From an uncultured Collinsella sp. (GTDB taxonomy: Bacteria; Actinomycetota; Coriobacteriia; Coriobacteriales; Coriobacteriaceae): a DNA stretch of 6,957 bases. The DNA is taken from positions 1-6,957 of the forward strand of contig CABUBS010000110.1 in NCBI GenBank assembly GCA_902489855.1, given 5' to 3'. Of the stretch, positions 5,558 to 6,957 are shown in pieces. Position numbers and translations under genes: made by a program. The notes beneath the pieces are model-generated. The model was not told where the DNA came from, searched no databases, and saw only the letters and a list, made by a program, of their open reading frames with translations. Numbering within the stretch: position 1 is the stretch's first letter; every line of letters begins with the position of its first letter.

Positions 5558-6957
5558 AGCTCAACAAAACCACCGTCGGCGACAACAGCGAAAACGGAGC
5601 GCACAACATGGTCAAGCTCACTATCGATAATTGCGAGGTCGTGGTACCCGAGCACACCACGATCCTGGACGCGGCCAAGTCCGTCGGTATCCAGATTCCC
5701 ACCCTGTGCTACCTGCGCGATCTGAACGAGATCGGCGGCTGCCGCGTGTGCGTGGTCGAGGTTGAGGGCTGCGACCAGCTGGTTGCCGCCTGCAACAACT
5801 ACGTGCTCGATGGCATGGTGGTCCATACCAACAGCCCCAAGGCCCGTGAGGCGCGCCGCACCAACGTGCAGCTGCTGCTTTCGCAGCACGATTCACGCTG
5901 CACGAGCTGTGTGCGCAGCGGTAACTGCAACCTGCAGACCATTGCCAACGACCTGGGCATTTTCTATCTGCCGTATCAAAGGCATTTGGCGGGCGAGGGC
6001 TGGGATTTCGATTTCCCCATCATCCGTGAAAACGACAAGTGCATTAAATGCATGCGCTGCATCAAGGTGTGCGAGAGCGTACAGGGCCTAGGGATTTGGG
6101 ACCTGACCAACCGCGCCACGCATACCGCCGTGGGCACCCGCGGGCGCGTGCCGATCGGCAAGACCGATTGCGTCGCGTGCGGCCAGTGCATCACGCATTG
6201 CCCGACGGGCGCGCTGCGCGAGCGCGACGACACCGAGACCGTGTTTGACGCGCTTGCTAATCCCGACAAGATCGTGCTGGTGCAGATCGCGCCGGCCGTG
6301 CGTAGTGCTTGGGGCGAGGAGCTCGGCATTCCGCGCGAGGAGGCAACCGTCGAGCGTCTGGCTTGCGCGCTGCGCCGCGTAGGCTTTGAGTATGTGTTCG
6401 ATACCGATTTCTCGGCCGACCTCACCATTATGGAGGAGGGCTCCGAGCTGCTCGAGCGCCTGGGCGCCGCCGCTAAGGGTGAGGGCGACAGCCGCGGCTG
6501 GCCCATGTTTACGAGCTGCTGCCCGGGCTGGGTGCGCTTTGTGAAGGCACGTTACCCCGAGTTTGTCGACAGCCTGTCCACGTCAAAGTCGCCGCAGCAG
6601 ATGTTCGGCGCTATCGCCAAGACCTACTACGCCAAGGTGCTGGGCGTGGAGCCCGAGCGTCTGTTCGTGGTGTCCGTTATGCCATGCACGGCCAAGAAGG
6701 CCGAGTGTGCGCTGCCGAGCATGATGGGCGAGGGCGGCGCGCCCGACGTGGACGTTGCGCTGACGGTGCGCGAGATGGTGCGCATGATCCGCGCGAGCCA
6801 CGTGAGCGTTGACACGCTGGTCGAGGAGCCGCTCGATACGCCGTTGGGCTTTGGCACGGGCGCGGGTGTGATCTTTGGCGCCACGGGCGGCGTGATGGAG
6901 GCCGCCGTGCGCTCGGCATATTACCTGGTGACGGGCAAGAACCCGGATGCCGACTTC
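5551..6957 (+). CDS. [FeFe]-hydrogenase catalytic subunit, group A, CpI-like (3' end missing)
   Basis: Reversible 2H+ + 2e- = H2 at an H-cluster. The visible 469 residues carry, in order: a [2Fe-2S] domain (C53, C64, C67, C81); the His-ligated cluster H113-x3-C117-x2-C120-x5-C126; two [4Fe-4S] motifs (C164/167/170/174 and C207/210/213/217); then the H domain with signature L1 TSCCPGW (321-327) and L2 MPCTAKKAE (377-385). C324 and C379 are H-cluster ligands. Mapped from memory onto Clostridium pasteurianum CpI, the proton path is intact: E296, E299, R303, C323 and S343. The frame remains open after FGATGG (442-447); signature L3, with the last two ligands, lies beyond the edge, so activity cannot be fully confirmed. 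I chose ATG 5551 for its strong ribosome site and overlap with the upstream stop; ATG 5608 (residue 20) is where family similarity begins and is a fair alternative. No twin-arginine signal, so cytoplasmic. Pairing with a GltD-like partner suggests group A2. Confidence 0.95.
   Translation, partial: MVELNKTTVGDNSENGAHNMVKLTIDNCEVVVPEHTTILDAAKSVGIQIPTLCYLRDLNEIGGCRVCVVEVEGCDQLVAACNNYVLDGMVVHTNSPKAREARRTNVQLLLSQHDSRCTSCVRSGNCNLQTIANDLGIFYLPYQRHLAGEGWDFDFPIIRENDKCIKCMRCIKVCESVQGLGIWDLTNRATHTAVGTRGRVPIGKTDCVACGQCITHCPTGALRERDDTETVFDALANPDKIVLVQIAPAVRSAWGEELGIPREEATVERLACALRRVGFEYVFDTDFSADLTIMEEGSELLERLGAAAKGEGDSRGWPMFTSCCPGWVRFVKARYPEFVDSLSTSKSPQQMFGAIAKTYYAKVLGVEPERLFVVSVMPCTAKKAECALPSMMGEGGAPDVDVALTVREMVRMIRASHVSVDTLVEEPLDTPLGFGTGAGVIFGATGGVMEAAVRSAYYLVTGKNPDADF

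Noticed and set aside
1..6957. CRISPR array, tRNA or rRNA genes
   Set aside because: No regularly spaced direct repeats and no tRNA or rRNA signatures were seen on either strand.

Overview
The window reads as chromosomal DNA from a strictly anaerobic, high-G+C Gram-positive bacterium. A gut Coriobacteriia member of the Collinsella type is my best guess. The grounds are strong G/C bias at third codon positions, AG-rich ribosome binding sites, an EFR1-type flavodoxin-ferredoxin protein and an oxygen-sensitive [FeFe]-hydrogenase. The genus is an inference from style and gene content, not a proven assignment. All four genes lie on the + strand.

Layout: (1) 1-2001, a DEAD-box RNA helicase missing its N-terminus, with an unusually long Arg/Gly-rich tail, closed by a strong intrinsic terminator at 2034-2068. 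(2) 2069-2622, a gap of about 550 bp with no convincing gene. It holds a long interrupted inverted repeat (2160-2428), an internal hairpin, an AT-rich patch with short direct repeats, and a TTGGTGCA dyad. (3) 2623-3384, a stand-alone EFR1-like protein (flavodoxin fold plus two [4Fe-4S] clusters). (4) 3385-3724, a second non-coding gap holding another TTGGTGCA dyad, a perfect 17-bp-arm palindrome with a nested hairpin, and the probable promoter and leader of the next operon. (5) 3725-5557 and 5551-6957, two translationally coupled genes: a NuoF-C-terminus/GltD-like flavoprotein fusion, and an [FeFe]-hydrogenase catalytic subunit running off the right edge.

The last two genes form the clear functional unit. 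The flavoprotein should exchange electrons with NAD(P)H through FAD and several Fe-S clusters. The hydrogenase should exchange them with H+/H2 through a CpI-like chain of N-terminal clusters. This pairing matches what hydrogenase classifications call the glutamate-synthase-linked (group A2) [FeFe]-hydrogenases, whose physiological role is poorly established. The EFR1-like protein is a plausible low-potential electron carrier in the same cell, but its own flanking signals suggest it is a separate transcription unit. The most noteworthy unexplained material is the set of inverted repeats bracketing the EFR1-like gene.
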